Shown here: positions 63,868-64,000 of the stretch, piece after piece
Layout of the letters: each line of letters opens with the position of its first letter
Position numbering within the stretch: position 1 is the stretch's first letter
Assembly: GCF_001262505.1 (NCBI RefSeq)
Contig: NZ_KQ410725.1
Span: 62,001 to 126,000, forward strand
From: Shinella sp. SUS2
Lineage (GTDB): Bacteria; Pseudomonadota; Alphaproteobacteria; Rhizobiales; Rhizobiaceae
Direction of reading: 5' to 3'
Length of the DNA stretch: 64,000 nt
Notes under the pieces: model-generated
Seen by the model: only the letters and a program-made list of their open reading frames with translations
Databases searched by the model: none
What the model was told of the DNA's origin: nothing
Program-made: the position numbers and the translations under genes

Positions 63868-64000
63868 CACGACCGAAGATCTTCGGGATTGCCGGATGGA
63901 AGAACTCCGGCAAGACCGGCCTTGCCGTGCGCCTGGTGAGCGAGCTCGTCGCCCGCGGCTACCGCGTCTCCACCATCAAGCACGCCCACCACGACTTCGA
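63864..64000 (+). CDS. mobB: Molybdopterin-guanine dinucleotide biosynthesis protein MobB (3' truncated by window edge)
   Basis: The first 45 codons are present. They encode a P-loop start, [20 protein letters not shown], with Walker A GWKNSGKT, and then [11 protein letters not shown], the MobB signature. MobB is a GTP-binding partner of MobA. The ATG overlaps the mobA stop by four bases. Confidence 0.95.
   Translation, partial: MTRPKIFGIAGWKNSGKTGLAVRLVSELVARGYRVSTIKHAHHDF

Overview
The window is about 64 kb of GC-rich (roughly two-thirds G+C) alphaproteobacterial chromosome. Gene content points to the Rhizobiales, most likely Rhizobiaceae: a giant coiled-coil protein resembling the growth pole ring protein GPR/RgsE, a 770-residue malic enzyme fused to a phosphotransacetylase-like domain, a type II DAHP synthase, a B12-riboswitch/bluB pair, and the typical CTTCTCCCC-type intergenic palindromes. 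I see no rRNA, tRNA, IS, phage, CRISPR or plasmid genes, and codon and base composition look uniform. Genus cannot be fixed from the sequence alone.

Layout. 1-7.3 kb: 3' part of the giant GPR-like gene, then a Tim44-like membrane protein. 7.3-11.4 kb (minus): a four-gene Mce/Mla-type lipid ABC transporter operon (STAS-permease, ATPase, MlaD-like protein, lipoprotein). 11.5-14.8 kb: dipeptide epimerase, MFS transporter, LpxH-like metallophosphoesterase. 15-20.2 kb: malic enzyme, HxlR regulator divergent from a glutathione S-transferase, ABC-F ATPase. 20.3-24.6 kb: PhyH-like dioxygenase, a DUF2865 secreted protein, bluB under a cobalamin riboswitch, an SDR. 24.8-28.5 kb: CHASE4-like/GGDEF protein, small membrane protein, nadE. 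28.8-33.6 kb: LtaS/OpgB-like phosphoglycerol transferase, DUF1003 protein, a TadE/TadG-like pair. 33.6-41.2 kb: GFA protein, DAHP synthase, LysR regulator, gor, a putative winged-helix protein, DUF2059 protein, rpiA. 41.4-50.1 kb: gph, a streptomycin phosphotransferase (APH(3'')-Ib)-like gene, L,D-transpeptidase, fumC, GGDEF protein, a 25-residue membrane peptide, a second L,D-transpeptidase and an M15 peptidase. 50.2-56.4 kb: PPOX flavoprotein, alpha/beta hydrolase divergent from MarR, LtrA, TMEM175-like, CPA2 antiporter, DUF971. 56.5-64 kb: moaA, a DUF1176-like protein, a 1-kb non-coding mosaic, a chemotaxis receptor, an EamA transporter, mobA and the start of mobB.

Themes. Several genes concern the envelope and polar growth: the GPR-like scaffold, two YkuD L,D-transpeptidases, an M15 peptidase, a lipid ABC transporter and an LtaS-like enzyme. 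Others are core metabolism (malic enzyme, fumC, rpiA, nadE, DAHP synthase, molybdenum cofactor). The observations I rate highest are the chromosomally embedded aph(3'')-Ib-like gene in tandem with gph, the internally duplicated GPR-like gene, the 25-residue membrane peptide with a strong ribosome binding site, the hairpin hiding the DUF1003 ribosome binding site, and the palindrome-rich 1-kb region at 58.3-59.3 kb. I did not find a convincing new multi-gene defence or secretion system.
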